Shown one piece after another: positions 1 to 8,327 of a DNA stretch of 64,000 nt. Numbering within the stretch: the stretch's first letter is position 1; each line of letters starts with the position of its first letter. A program made the position numbers and the translations under genes. The notes under the pieces are model-generated. The model ran no database searches. It was not told the origin of the DNA and was given only the letters and a program-made list of their open reading frames with translations. The stretch is from Cupriavidus sp. U2 (lineage in GTDB: Bacteria > Pseudomonadota > Gammaproteobacteria > Burkholderiales > Burkholderiaceae), in assembly GCF_009663685.2 (NCBI RefSeq), contig NZ_RCOG02000012.1, positions 248,846 through 312,845 on the forward strand, written 5' to 3'.

Positions 1-733
1 GACGCTGATCGAGGCCGAGCTGTTCGGCTACGAAGACGGCGCGTTCACGGGCGCGCGGCGACGCGGCCACGCCGGCAAGATCGCGCAGGCGCACGGCGGC
101 ACGCTGTTCCTGGACGAAATCGGCGACATGCCGCTGGCGCAGCAGGTGAGGCTGGTGCGCGTGCTGCAGGAGCGCGCGGTGACGGCGCTGGGCGGCACGC
201 ACAGCACGCCGGTCGATATCCGCATCGTCTGCGCCACGCACCGCGACCTGCGCGCACAGATGGCCGACGGCACGTTCCGCGAAGACCTGTACTACCGCAT
301 CCACGGGCTGGCCGTGACCTTGCCGCCGCTGGCCGGGCGCAGCGATTTCGACGTGCTGGTGTCGCGCATCCTGCAGGACGAATGCGCACACGGGCCGCAG
401 GCGATCTCCGCACCGGCGCTGGCGCTGCTGCGCCGGCATGCATGGCCGGGCAACCTGCGCGAACTGGCCAGCGTGCTGCGTACCGCTGCGTTGATGGCCG
501 AAGGCGAGGCGCGGATTGACGTCGAGCACCTGCCGGACGACTTTGCCGCGCACCCGGCCACGCCGGCCACGCCGGCCGCGCGGGCCACGGGCGATGCCGA
601 TGCCGCCGCGGGCAGCATGCGTGACTGGGAGGCGGCGCGCATTCGCGAAGCCCTGGCGCGCCACGGCGGCAACGTCAGTGCCGCGGCGCGCGAGCTTGGC
701 GTGTCGCGCAATACCATCTACCGGCGGCGCTAG
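1..733 (+). CDS. acoR: AcoR-like sigma-54-dependent activator, C-terminal part (cut by window edge)
   Basis: This is the C-terminal 243 codons of a bacterial enhancer-binding protein; the first full codon is at base 2 and the start lies outside the window. Visible parts are the GAFTGA loop that contacts sigma-54 (bases 38-55), the Walker B segment GGTLFLDEIGD, the WPGNLREL motif and a C-terminal Fis-type helix-turn-helix (GNVSAAARELGVSRNTIYRR, about bases 665-725). It converges on acoD, whose upstream region carries a -24/-12 promoter, so control of acoD is the natural inference. The name AcoR rests on this context because the N-terminal sensor domain is not visible. Confidence 0.8.
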   Translation, partial: TLIEAELFGYEDGAFTGARRRGHAGKIAQAHGGTLFLDEIGDMPLAQQVRLVRVLQERAVTALGGTHSTPVDIRIVCATHRDLRAQMADGTFREDLYYRIHGLAVTLPPLAGRSDFDVLVSRILQDECAHGPQAISAPALALLRRHAWPGNLRELASVLRTAALMAEGEARIDVEHLPDDFAAHPATPATPAARATGDADAAAGSMRDWEAARIREALARHGGNVSAAARELGVSRNTIYRRR

Positions 734-767
734 CACCGGCCTGGCCGGCGGCGCCGCGCCTGGCGGG

Positions 768-2288
768 TCAGAAGAATCCGAGCGGATTCGGGTTGTAGCT
801 GACCAGCAGGTTCTTGGTCTGCTGATAGTGGTCCAGCATCATCCGATGGTTTTCGCGGCCCACGCCCGACTGCTTGTAGCCGCCGAACGCGGCATGGGCC
901 GGATAGGCGTGATAGCAGTTGATCCACACGCGTCCGGCCTCGATGCCGCGGCCCATGCGGAACGTGCGCGCGCCGTCCCGCGTCCACACCCCGGCGCCCA
1001 GCCCGTAGAGCGTATCGTTGGCAATCGCCAGCGCCTCTTCCTCGTCCTTGAAGGTCGTGACCGAGACCACCGGGCCGAAGATTTCCTCCTGGAAGATGCG
1101 CATCTTGTTGTGGCCCTCGAAGATCGTCGGCTTGACGTAGTAGCCGCCCGCCAGATCGCCACCCAGCGCGTTGCGCTCGCCGCCGGTCAGCACGCGGGCG
1201 CCTTCCTGCTTGCCGATGTCGATATACGCCAGGATCTTCTGCAACTGCTCTTCGGAGGCCTGCGCGCCGATCATCGTCGACCTGTCCAGCGGATGCCCCT
1301 GGCGGATCGCCTCCACGCGCTTGACCGCGCGCGCCATGAACGCCTTGTAGATCGATTCCTGGATCAGCACGCGCGACGGGCAGGTGCAGACTTCGCCCTG
1401 GTTCAGCGCGAACATCGCAAAGCCTTCCAGCGCCTTGTCGAAGTAGGCGTCGTCGGCAGCCATCACATCCTCGAAGAAGATGTTTGGCGACTTGCCGCCC
1501 AGCTCCAGCGTCACCGGGATCAGGTTCTGCGACGCATACTGCATGATCAGCCGGCCCGTAGTCGTTTCGCCAGTAAAGGCCACCTTGGCGATGCGCGGGC
1601 TCGACGCCAGCGGCTTGCCCGCTTCCACGCCGAAGCCGTTGACGACGTTGATCACGCCCGGGGGCAGCAGGTCGTGCAGCAGTTCCATCAGCACCAGGAT
1701 CGACGCCGGCGTCTGTTCGGCCGGCTTGAGTACCACGCAGTTGCCGGCCGCCAGCGCCGGGGCCAGCTTCCACACGGCCATCAGCAGCGGGAAGTTCCAC
1801 GGGATGATCTGGCCCACCACGCCTAGCGGCTCGTGAAAGTGATAGGCAATGGTGTCGTGGTCGATTTCCGAGATGGTGCCTTCCTGGGCGCGGATGCAGC
1901 CGGCGAAGTAGCGGAAATGGTCGACGGCCAGCGGCAGGTCGGCGGCGGAGGTTTCGCGCACGGGCTTGCCGTTGTCGATGGTCTCGGCCACGGCCAGCAG
2001 CGTCAGGTTGGCCTCGATCCGGTCGGCGATGCGGTTCAGCAGGTTCGCGCGCTCGGCGGTGGACGTGCGCCCCCATGCCGCGCGGGCGCGGTGGGCGGCG
2101 TCCAGCGCGGCTTCCACATCCTTTTCGTTCGAGCGCGGCACGCGCGTGAACGGCTTGCCGGTGAGTGGCGTGACGGCTTCGAAGTACTGGCCGTCAGCCG
2201 GCGGCACCCATGCGCCGCCAATGTAGTTGTCGTACTGTTCCTTGAACGGGTAGGGCACGCCCAGCTGGGCAATTTCAGCCATGTTCAT
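768..2288 (-). CDS. acoD: Acetaldehyde dehydrogenase AcoD (NAD-dependent aldehyde dehydrogenase)
   Basis: A 506-residue cytosolic aldehyde dehydrogenase that oxidises acetaldehyde to acetate, used in acetoin and ethanol breakdown. The catalytic general base lies in [11 protein letters not shown] and the nucleophilic cysteine in [11 protein letters not shown], a variant typical of the AcoD/ExaC group. The start at 2288 (MNMAEIAQ) has GGAG about 7 bases upstream; an ATG two codons later is less likely. Length and N-terminus agree with the C. necator AcoD sequence as I remember it. Transcription probably starts from the -24/-12 element at 2345-2360, and the sigma-54 activator gene ending at 733 is its convergent neighbour. 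Confidence 0.93.
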   Translation of the reverse strand: MNMAEIAQLGVPYPFKEQYDNYIGGAWVPPADGQYFEAVTPLTGKPFTRVPRSNEKDVEAALDAAHRARAAWGRTSTAERANLLNRIADRIEANLTLLAVAETIDNGKPVRETSAADLPLAVDHFRYFAGCIRAQEGTISEIDHDTIAYHFHEPLGVVGQIIPWNFPLLMAVWKLAPALAAGNCVVLKPAEQTPASILVLMELLHDLLPPGVINVVNGFGVEAGKPLASSPRIAKVAFTGETTTGRLIMQYASQNLIPVTLELGGKSPNIFFEDVMAADDAYFDKALEGFAMFALNQGEVCTCPSRVLIQESIYKAFMARAVKRVEAIRQGHPLDRSTMIGAQASEEQLQKILAYIDIGKQEGARVLTGGERNALGGDLAGGYYVKPTIFEGHNKMRIFQEEIFGPVVSVTTFKDEEEALAIANDTLYGLGAGVWTRDGARTFRMGRGIEAGRVWINCYHAYPAHAAFGGYKQSGVGRENHRMMLDHYQQTKNLLVSYNPNPLGFF

Positions 2289-2344
2289 GTCTCGCTCCAC
2301 TTGTCGATATCGTTGGTCGTGCCATCGGGCACGCCGGGACCGAC

Positions 2345-2360
2345 TGCAAGCGCCGTGCCG
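2345..2360 (-). promoter_or_regulatory. Sigma-54 (-24/-12) promoter of acoD
   Basis: On the minus strand the sequence reads CGGCACG-N4-TTGCA. This matches the RpoN consensus TGGCACG-N4-TTGC except for the first base, and the GG and GC doublets are 10 bases apart as required. It lies about 57-72 bases upstream of the acoD start codon. The acoD gene of C. necator is known to depend on sigma-54. Confidence 0.75.
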
Positions 2361-2425
2361 GGTCCGCGCCCGACGCTGCCATGCGGGATGGCGGCCGGCG
2401 GGGGCCGGTGGCAGGGGCGGCGGGG

Positions 2426-2442
2426 TGTTCCAGAATGGAGCA
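2426..2442. promoter_or_regulatory. Possible activator binding site upstream of the acoD promoter
   Basis: TGTTCC-N5-GGAGCA is an imperfect dyad (5 of 6 arm bases pair) about 65-80 bases upstream of the -24 element. That is the usual position for an enhancer-binding protein site. The assignment to AcoR is inference only. Confidence 0.3.
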
Positions 2443-2534
2443 GGTGTTGCGGGCCGGTACAACCGACGCGGCCGCCGCACCGGGCGTCATGGCGGCGTGA
2501 TAACGTCACGCGAGGCAACGTGAAGGGAGTTTGC

Positions 2535-3590
2535 ATGCAATCGGGCATTGTCGAAGCCGGCTATGGTTCCGACCCGGTCGGTCTGGTCAGCGGTTTCCTG
2601 TTCGAACCGGGGCAGCCGGGGCGCGAGATCGATTCCAGTGCCGCCGCCGCCTGGCTTCGCGCGCATCCGGCGGCGGGCCCGGACGACGCGGTGGAGCAGA
2701 CCGAGCGCCCGTTCGTCTGGCTGCACTTCAACCTGTCGCACAGCGCCTGCGAACGCTGGATGCGCGGTCAGCTTGGCTTGCCCGACGATTTCTTCGAGGC
2801 GCTGCGGCAGGGCTCCCATTCGACCCGCATCGAACGCCAGGACGCCGCGCTGCTGGCCGTGGTCAACGATGTGATCTACAACTTCGGCGTGGCCTCGACC
2901 GATATTTCCACGCTCTGGGCGCATGCCGACCACCGGCTGGTGGTCACCGCCCGCGCGCGCCCGCTGCGGTCGGTGGACCGGCTGCGCGCCGCCGTGCGGC
3001 GTGGCGAGCGGTTCCGGTCGCCGCTGAATCTGGTGGTGCACCTGCTGCAGGACCAGGCCGACGTGCTGGTACAGATCGTGCGCGAGACGGGTGTCAGCGT
3101 GGACCAGATCGAAGACCAGCTGCTGTCGCAGCGGCTGCAGTCGAACCGGGCGGACCTGGGCGCCATGCGGCGCGGCCTGGTGCGCCTGCAGCGGCTGCTG
3201 GCGCCCGAGCCCGGCGCGCTGTTCCGGCTGCTGAACCGGCCGCCCGCGTGGCTGCTCGAAACCGATTTGCAGGAATTGCGCGAATCGACCGAAGAATTCT
3301 CATTGGTGCTCAATGACCTGGCCGCGCTCGTGGAACGCATCAAGCTGCTGCAGGAAGAGATCGCCGCCAAGCTCAACGAGCAGACCAACCGCACGCTGTT
3401 CACGCTGACGCTGGTCACGGTGCTGGCGCTGCCGATCAACATCGTGGCCGGCTTTTTCGGCATGAATGTAGGCGGGATTCCGCTTGCCGGGCATCCGCAC
3501 GGTTTCTGGGTGCTGGTGGTGCTGGTGGCCAGCTTCACGGTGCTGGCCGGGCGCTGGGCGTTCCGCAAGCAGGAAAGCGGCATGATGTGA
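2535..3590 (+). CDS. CorA/ZntB-family metal ion transporter
   Basis: A 351-residue inner-membrane channel or transporter for divalent cations. A long, mostly helical cytoplasmic N-terminal region is followed by two C-terminal membrane segments. The signature GMN motif is at the end of the first one, around residue 310, followed by VGGIPL, which is closer to ZntB-type proteins than to Mg2+ CorA (which usually has a YGMNF context). The start ATG has AAGGGAG upstream with good spacing. The gene is divergent from acoD and shares its intergenic region, with no functional link evident. Whether it carries Zn2+ or Mg2+ cannot be told from sequence alone. Confidence 0.88.
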   Translation: MQSGIVEAGYGSDPVGLVSGFLFEPGQPGREIDSSAAAAWLRAHPAAGPDDAVEQTERPFVWLHFNLSHSACERWMRGQLGLPDDFFEALRQGSHSTRIERQDAALLAVVNDVIYNFGVASTDISTLWAHADHRLVVTARARPLRSVDRLRAAVRRGERFRSPLNLVVHLLQDQADVLVQIVRETGVSVDQIEDQLLSQRLQSNRADLGAMRRGLVRLQRLLAPEPGALFRLLNRPPAWLLETDLQELRESTEEFSLVLNDLAALVERIKLLQEEIAAKLNEQTNRTLFTLTLVTVLALPINIVAGFFGMNVGGIPLAGHPHGFWVLVVLVASFTVLAGRWAFRKQESGMM

Positions 3591-3690
3591 TGCATGATGC
3601 CTCTATGACAATTCGTAAAATTGCCATATTGCAGGCGTACGATCAGTCACCAAGGCGCCCGCCGTTCGGCGCGCGCAATGGAGGAAAGCC

Positions 3691-4641
3691 ATGGACTACA
3701 ACGACGAAGCCCTGATCCGGCGCATTCACCGCGAGGTGGCGGACTACTACGACGAAGAGCTCGAACTGGAGCTGGAAGACCGCGATCCGCTGGTGGTGCA
3801 GCGTGTGCTGGCGGGCGAGGCAGGCGGCCCCGGCGACAACAGCAATCTCAACGGCGACGAAGCCGAGCGCGCCGAGCGTCGTCTCTATTTCCGCGAGCTG
3901 TTCCGCCTGCAGGGTGAACTGGTGAAGCTGCAGAGCTGGGTGGTGGCCACGGGCCACAAGGTCGTGATCCTGTTCGAGGGGCGCGACGCGGCCGGCAAGG
4001 GCGGCGTGATCAAGCGCATCACGCAGCGGCTGAATCCGCGCGTCTGCCGCGTGGCTGCGCTGCCCGCGCCGAACGACCGCGAACGCACCCAGTGGTACTT
4101 CCAGCGGTATGTGTCGCATCTGCCCGCCGCAGGCGAAATGGTGCTGTTCGACCGCAGTTGGTACAACCGCGCCGGCGTGGAACACGTGATGGGGTTCTGC
4201 ACCGACGAGCAGTACGAGGAATTCTTCCGTTCCGTGCCCGAGTTCGAACGGATGCTGGTGCGTTCCGGTATCCAGGTGATCAAGTACTGGTTCTCGATCA
4301 CCGACGACGAACAGCACATGCGCTTCCTGAGCCGCATCCACGACCCGCTCAAGCAGTGGAAGCTGAGCCCGATGGACCTGGAGTCACGCCGCCGCTGGGA
4401 AGACTACACGCGCGCCAAGGAAATCATGCTGGAGCGCACGCATATCTCCGAGGCGCCGTGGTGGGTGGTGCAGGCCGTGGACAAGAAGCGCGCCCGGCTG
4501 AACTGCATCCACCACCTGCTGCAGCAGATGCCCTATGTGGAGCCGGCGCAGCCGTCCATCGTCCTGCCCGAACGCGAACGGCATGCCGACTATGTCCGCC
4601 AGCCCGTGCCGGACAACATGATCATTCCGGAGATCTACTAG
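3691..4641 (+). CDS. ppk2: Polyphosphate kinase 2 (PPK2 family)
   Basis: A 316-residue P-loop kinase that moves phosphate between polyphosphate and nucleotides. The Walker A motif is GRDAAGKGG (residues 97-105). The Walker B region is in VLFDRSWYNRAGVEHVMGFC, and the basic lid segment follows in the RIHDPLKQWKLSP / RRRWEDY region. Length and one-domain structure fit class I PPK2, which prefers nucleoside diphosphates. The start follows GGAGGAAAGCC. A short AT-rich stretch at 3600-3635 upstream could hold its promoter. It appears monocistronic. Confidence 0.93.
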   Translation: MDYNDEALIRRIHREVADYYDEELELELEDRDPLVVQRVLAGEAGGPGDNSNLNGDEAERAERRLYFRELFRLQGELVKLQSWVVATGHKVVILFEGRDAAGKGGVIKRITQRLNPRVCRVAALPAPNDRERTQWYFQRYVSHLPAAGEMVLFDRSWYNRAGVEHVMGFCTDEQYEEFFRSVPEFERMLVRSGIQVIKYWFSITDDEQHMRFLSRIHDPLKQWKLSPMDLESRRRWEDYTRAKEIMLERTHISEAPWWVVQAVDKKRARLNCIHHLLQQMPYVEPAQPSIVLPERERHADYVRQPVPDNMIIPEIY

Positions 4642-4837
4642 CGAACGGTGTCGACGCCCGCAGCGGGCCTGCGTGCGTATCACGACAGATTGAAACGGTT
4701 GTTGGCGCGAACCATCGCGGAAAAGCGATGTAATGGCGCTAAACCTGCCGCGTTCCGCGTCGTTATTGGGTGACCACTCCGATCGGGCGCGATGCGCGCG
4801 CCCGGCCCCGGAGACCGCTTAGTTTCGGAGCCACCCA

Positions 4838-6535
4838 ATGCGTCGCATGACCCCGCGTGCCGGCACGCGCCATCGTTTTCCCGCCGGCTTGACCGGCCTT
4901 GCGGCCTTGGCCGCGTTTGTCCTGGCCGCTTGCGGCGGGGGCGGTGACGGCGGCGACAGCGCCGCCGCCAGCCAGGCCGCCAGCACGGCCACCGCCACGA
5001 CCCCGCCGCCCCAGCAGGTGGGCCTGAAACAGTCGTGCACCGGCTGTGGCGCCACGGGCGACAGCACGTACGGGGGCACCGATGCCGGGATCTGGGGCTA
5101 CCAGAACAACACTGGCGCGGCGGTCGACGCGCAGTATGCAATTTCCGGCGTGGCCGGCAAGACGATCTGGCTGCAACTGTCCAATCAGGGCGATGCCGCC
5201 GTGGCCATGCCTGCGGGCCTGTCGGCGCAGGTGGCGGCAGAGATGATCGCGCCGCAGGCGCTGAGCCAGGCGTCGGCGGACGAAACCACCCAGCGGGCCA
5301 TTGGCGAGTACAACCGCAAGGGCTGGGTCGATGCCACGCGCACGCCGGGTGATCCGATGCTCAGCACGCTGGGCGTGCCGGCGCCGCTGGCCGCGGCGAT
5401 CGGCACCGCGGGCCTGGCGGAGGGTGCTACCCGCAACTGGTATCACACGGACGGTACCCAGCGTGCTGCCACGCTGCGCAAGCAGGTGGCCGCCAGCGAC
5501 GGCACCATCGTCAACGTCTGGGTGGAGACCGCCGAGGCCGCCAATGTGCCGGACCCGACAGTTCTCGAGCTGGCCAGCGCCTTTGCCGGCAGCAGCATGA
5601 TCTACGATCGGCTGCTCAACGTGGGCGGGCGCGTCTGGGGTGCCAATTCGTACGGCACGTCGATGCTGCCGGCCGGCGCGCCGGTGGATATCGTCGTGCT
5701 CAATTTCAACCGCGACGGCAAGCCCTACGGCACCGTGGGCTACTTCTGGGGCCTGCACAACTTCCTGAAGACCAAGGAACCGAACAGCAACGAGTCGGTG
5801 TCGCTGTACCTGGACAGCGAAACGCTGTCGCTGGGCAATGCGGCTGGCCTGCGGTCGGTCAAGACCACGATGGCGCACGAAGGCACGCACATGCAGAACT
5901 TCTATCGCCGCCAGATCAGCATGGGCGCCGATTACGCCTACGACACCTGGCTCGAGGAAATGACCGCGATGCAGATGGAGGACTTCCTGAGCGGCGCCAT
6001 CCTGTCGAACTACAACCCGATCCGCGACGTGCGCCTGCCGGACTACTACCGCTACAGCGACTACAACTGCAACCTGACGGCGTTCACGGGCTTCGGCGTG
6101 TCGTGCGAAAGCTATGCGGTGTCGGGCAGCTTCGGCGGCTTCCTGAACCGCCAGCTGGGCATCGGCTTCTTCCGCGACCTGCTGACCCGCCAGCAGGCGG
6201 GCTCCAAGGCGGTGCTCGCCGCCGCAATCGCTGGCGGCGGCTGGAGCTTCGATCGGGCCCTGACCAACTGGCGCGCCAGCACCAACAGCAACATGCCGCT
6301 GGCGCTCACGCCGCAGGGCTTCGGCTATCCGCAGTGGTCTGACGGCACGTACACCCTGCCGGAAATCGATCCGTCCGGCGCCGCGTACACCGCGCTGCGC
6401 AAGTTGCCGGCCACCGCACCGTCGATGCTCCAGGGCTACGGCAGCTACATCGCACCGCGCAGCGGCAGCAACGGCGTGTACAGCGACAAGGTGCGCGTGC
6501 CGGCCGGCGTGACGCTGTCGGTGGTGGTGTATTGA
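4838..6535 (+). CDS. M30-like zinc metallopeptidase lipoprotein
   Basis: A 565-residue predicted lipoprotein. The signal peptide ends in a lipobox (FVLAAC), followed by a glycine-rich linker, so the mature protein is probably anchored in the outer or inner membrane facing the periplasm or surface. The zinc-binding HExxH motif reads HEGTH at residues 347-351, and a likely third ligand is in WLEEMTAMQMED about 22 residues later. This pattern resembles the hyicolysin (M30) family. It may degrade surface or extracellular protein; the substrate is unknown. The N-terminal third also has a CTGCG cysteine pair just after the linker, of unknown role. Confidence 0.75.
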   Translation: MRRMTPRAGTRHRFPAGLTGLAALAAFVLAACGGGGDGGDSAAASQAASTATATTPPPQQVGLKQSCTGCGATGDSTYGGTDAGIWGYQNNTGAAVDAQYAISGVAGKTIWLQLSNQGDAAVAMPAGLSAQVAAEMIAPQALSQASADETTQRAIGEYNRKGWVDATRTPGDPMLSTLGVPAPLAAAIGTAGLAEGATRNWYHTDGTQRAATLRKQVAASDGTIVNVWVETAEAANVPDPTVLELASAFAGSSMIYDRLLNVGGRVWGANSYGTSMLPAGAPVDIVVLNFNRDGKPYGTVGYFWGLHNFLKTKEPNSNESVSLYLDSETLSLGNAAGLRSVKTTMAHEGTHMQNFYRRQISMGADYAYDTWLEEMTAMQMEDFLSGAILSNYNPIRDVRLPDYYRYSDYNCNLTAFTGFGVSCESYAVSGSFGGFLNRQLGIGFFRDLLTRQQAGSKAVLAAAIAGGGWSFDRALTNWRASTNSNMPLALTPQGFGYPQWSDGTYTLPEIDPSGAAYTALRKLPATAPSMLQGYGSYIAPRSGSNGVYSDKVRVPAGVTLSVVVY

Positions 6536-6580
6536 CCGGAGGCGGTGCGTTGGCGATTGCCGGGGGCTGCGCGTTGCGGC

Positions 6581-7672
6581 CTACAGCACCACCCCCGGAA
6601 ACGCCTCGGCGAACGTCTGCACCGTGCCGGTCAGTGCGCCGTCGTAGCCGGGCAGGGCGTTGACGCGTTCGCGGAAGCTGCCGCTCTTCATCGCCGATAC
6701 CGCGCCCTGCAGCGCCGGGCTGTGCAGGGCATCCGTTTCCAGCGCGAAGAAGTAGCGTTCCTTGAGCACCGGCACGAACTCCAGGTTGAAGCGCCGGGCC
6801 GCCGTTTCCACGCCGAATCCCACGTCCGCCATGCCGCTGCCGATGTAGGCGGCCACGGCCGCGTGCGTGAATTCGCCGTTGCTGAAGCCTTCGATGCGGC
6901 TGCTGTCGATGCCGCGCCGGGCCAGCATCAAGTCCAGCAGCAGGCGCGTGCCGGACCCCAGTTGCCGGTTGACGAAGCGCACGTCGGCGCGCGTCAGGTC
7001 TTCCAGCGAGCGGATGTTCAGCGGATTGCCGGGGCGCACGAACAGCCCCTGCTGGCGCGTGGCCAGGTGGATCAGGCAGTGCTTTTCGGGGTGCAGCCAG
7101 CGCGAGAAGCCGCGCAGCGTCTCTTCCTCGAACTCGCCAACCGGCACGTGAAAGCCGGCCACGTCGCAGGCGCCCTCGGACAGCGCGGCGGCGGCCTCCA
7201 GGCTGCCGCAGTACTTGAGGTCGTGGCGCACCTTCTGTTCGTCCAGGAAGTCACGCAGCGCCGCCACGGCAAAGCCATGGCTGGCGTGAATGCGCACGGC
7301 CGGATCGCTGGCCGCCATCAGCTTCTTGAGTTCGATCTCGAGTTCGGAGGCCAGGCTGTCGAGCGTGGGCGACAGGCGCGCGGCAATGCGCTTGCTGGCC
7401 CACACCAGCTGTTGCGCCAGCGGCGTCAGGGTAGACCCTCGGCCCCGGGTCTTGGCGATCAGCGCGCCGCCGAAAAGCGTCTCGGCATCGCGCAGGATGC
7501 CCCAGGCGTAGCGGTATGACAACGCCATGGCCTCGGCCGACTGGGCGATATTTCCCGTGGATTCGATCAGGCCCAGCAGGGCCACCAGGCGCGACACATC
7601 CAGTGCTGGCGCGGGTGCCGGGGCGGCGTCGTCACGGATCTGCAGGTGCGGAAGGATCGAAATACGTAGCAT
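6581..7672 (-). CDS. fdsR: FdsR, ModE-type HTH regulator with substrate-binding domain
   Basis: A 363-residue transcription factor, divergent from fdsGBACD and therefore the probable regulator of formate dehydrogenase. The N-terminal 110 residues form a ModE/LysR-like winged helix (LGLIESTGNIAQSAEAMALSYRYAW). The remainder is a periplasmic-binding-protein-like domain instead of the MOP domains of true ModE; GSLEAAAALSEGACDVAGFH is a typical ligand-pocket loop. The ATG at 7672 is preferred; an in-frame TTG at 7702 would add ten residues. The perfect inverted repeat at 7671-7690 overlaps this start codon, which suggests autoregulation. Confidence 0.85.
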   Translation of the reverse strand: MLRISILPHLQIRDDAAPAPAPALDVSRLVALLGLIESTGNIAQSAEAMALSYRYAWGILRDAETLFGGALIAKTRGRGSTLTPLAQQLVWASKRIAARLSPTLDSLASELEIELKKLMAASDPAVRIHASHGFAVAALRDFLDEQKVRHDLKYCGSLEAAAALSEGACDVAGFHVPVGEFEEETLRGFSRWLHPEKHCLIHLATRQQGLFVRPGNPLNIRSLEDLTRADVRFVNRQLGSGTRLLLDLMLARRGIDSSRIEGFSNGEFTHAAVAAYIGSGMADVGFGVETAARRFNLEFVPVLKERYFFALETDALHSPALQGAVSAMKSGSFRERVNALPGYDGALTGTVQTFAEAFPGVVL

Positions 7673-7690
7673 ATGCGGAAAATAGCATAT
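7671..7690. promoter_or_regulatory. Perfect inverted repeat over the fdsR start, candidate operator
   Basis: ATATGC-N8-GCATAT is a perfect 6-8-6 dyad overlapping the fdsR start codon (7670-7672). A further GCATAA half lies at 7720-7725. The placement suits an autoregulatory site in the fdsR/fdsG divergent region. The identity of the bound protein is inferred. Confidence 0.45.
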
Positions 7691-7749
7691 TGAACGGGGC
7701 AAAACACGGTTCTATAGTCGCATAAAGAGGCCAAAAAGCCCGTTGTGAT

Positions 7750-7785
7750 GTTCCGGAATATGAATAAAAAAGCCGATTTCGGAAC
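7750..7785. promoter_or_regulatory. Inverted repeat in the fdsG leader
   Basis: GTTCCGGAAT (7750-7759) and ATTTCGGAAC (7776-7785) are inverted copies matching at 9 of 10 bases and separated by an AT-rich 16-base spacer. The element ends 23 bases before the fdsG start. It could be an operator or a leader hairpin. Confidence 0.35.
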
Positions 7786-7808
7786 CGACAGAACAAAATG
7801 GAGACAGC

Positions 7809-8327
7809 ATGCCAGACACCGCCATCCCCACGGCGCCAGCCGGCAATGGCCGGACGGATTCCGCAGATATCGCGCGCATCGTCGCGGCCAGGCGTGACAT
7901 GCCTGGCGCGTTGCTGCCGATTCTGCACGAGATCCAGGACACCCAGGGCTATATCCCGGCCGATGCCGTGCCGGTCATCGCCAAGGCCCTGAACCTGTCG
8001 CGTGCCGAAGTGCATGGCGTCATCACGTTCTATCACCATTTTCGCGAGCAGCCGGCCGGACGCCATGTCGTGCAGGTGTGCCGTGCCGAAGCGTGCCAGT
8101 CGGTCGGTGCCGACGCGCTGGCCGAACACGCCTGCCGCAAGCTGGGCTGCGACTTCCACGAGACCACGGCCGACGGCCAATATACGCTGGAGCCGGTCTA
8201 CTGCCTGGGGCAGTGTGCCACCGGCCCGTCGATGATGATCGGCGACCGCATTCACGCGCGCGTCGATGCCAAACGGTTCGACAAGCTTGTCGATGCCGTC
8301 CGTGAAGACCAGGAGGCCCGCGCATGA
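7809..8327 (+). CDS. fdsG: NAD-dependent formate dehydrogenase gamma subunit FdsG
   Basis: A 172-residue NuoE-like subunit that carries a [2Fe-2S] cluster. The four ligands are visible in CRAEAC and, about 36 residues on, CLGQC. It passes electrons within the soluble formate dehydrogenase FdsABG(D), which oxidises formate to CO2 and reduces NAD+. It is the first gene of the fdsGBACD operon, with ATGGAGACAGC giving a GGAG site just before the ATG. Its stop overlaps the fdsB start by four bases, so translation is probably coupled. Confidence 0.95.
   Translation: MPDTAIPTAPAGNGRTDSADIARIVAARRDMPGALLPILHEIQDTQGYIPADAVPVIAKALNLSRAEVHGVITFYHHFREQPAGRHVVQVCRAEACQSVGADALAEHACRKLGCDFHETTADGQYTLEPVYCLGQCATGPSMMIGDRIHARVDAKRFDKLVDAVREDQEARA

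Noticed and set aside
4656-4668. GC hairpin after ppk2 (GCCCG-CAG-CGGGC)
   Set aside because: The stem is only five bases, the loop three, and there is no T run; not called as a terminator.
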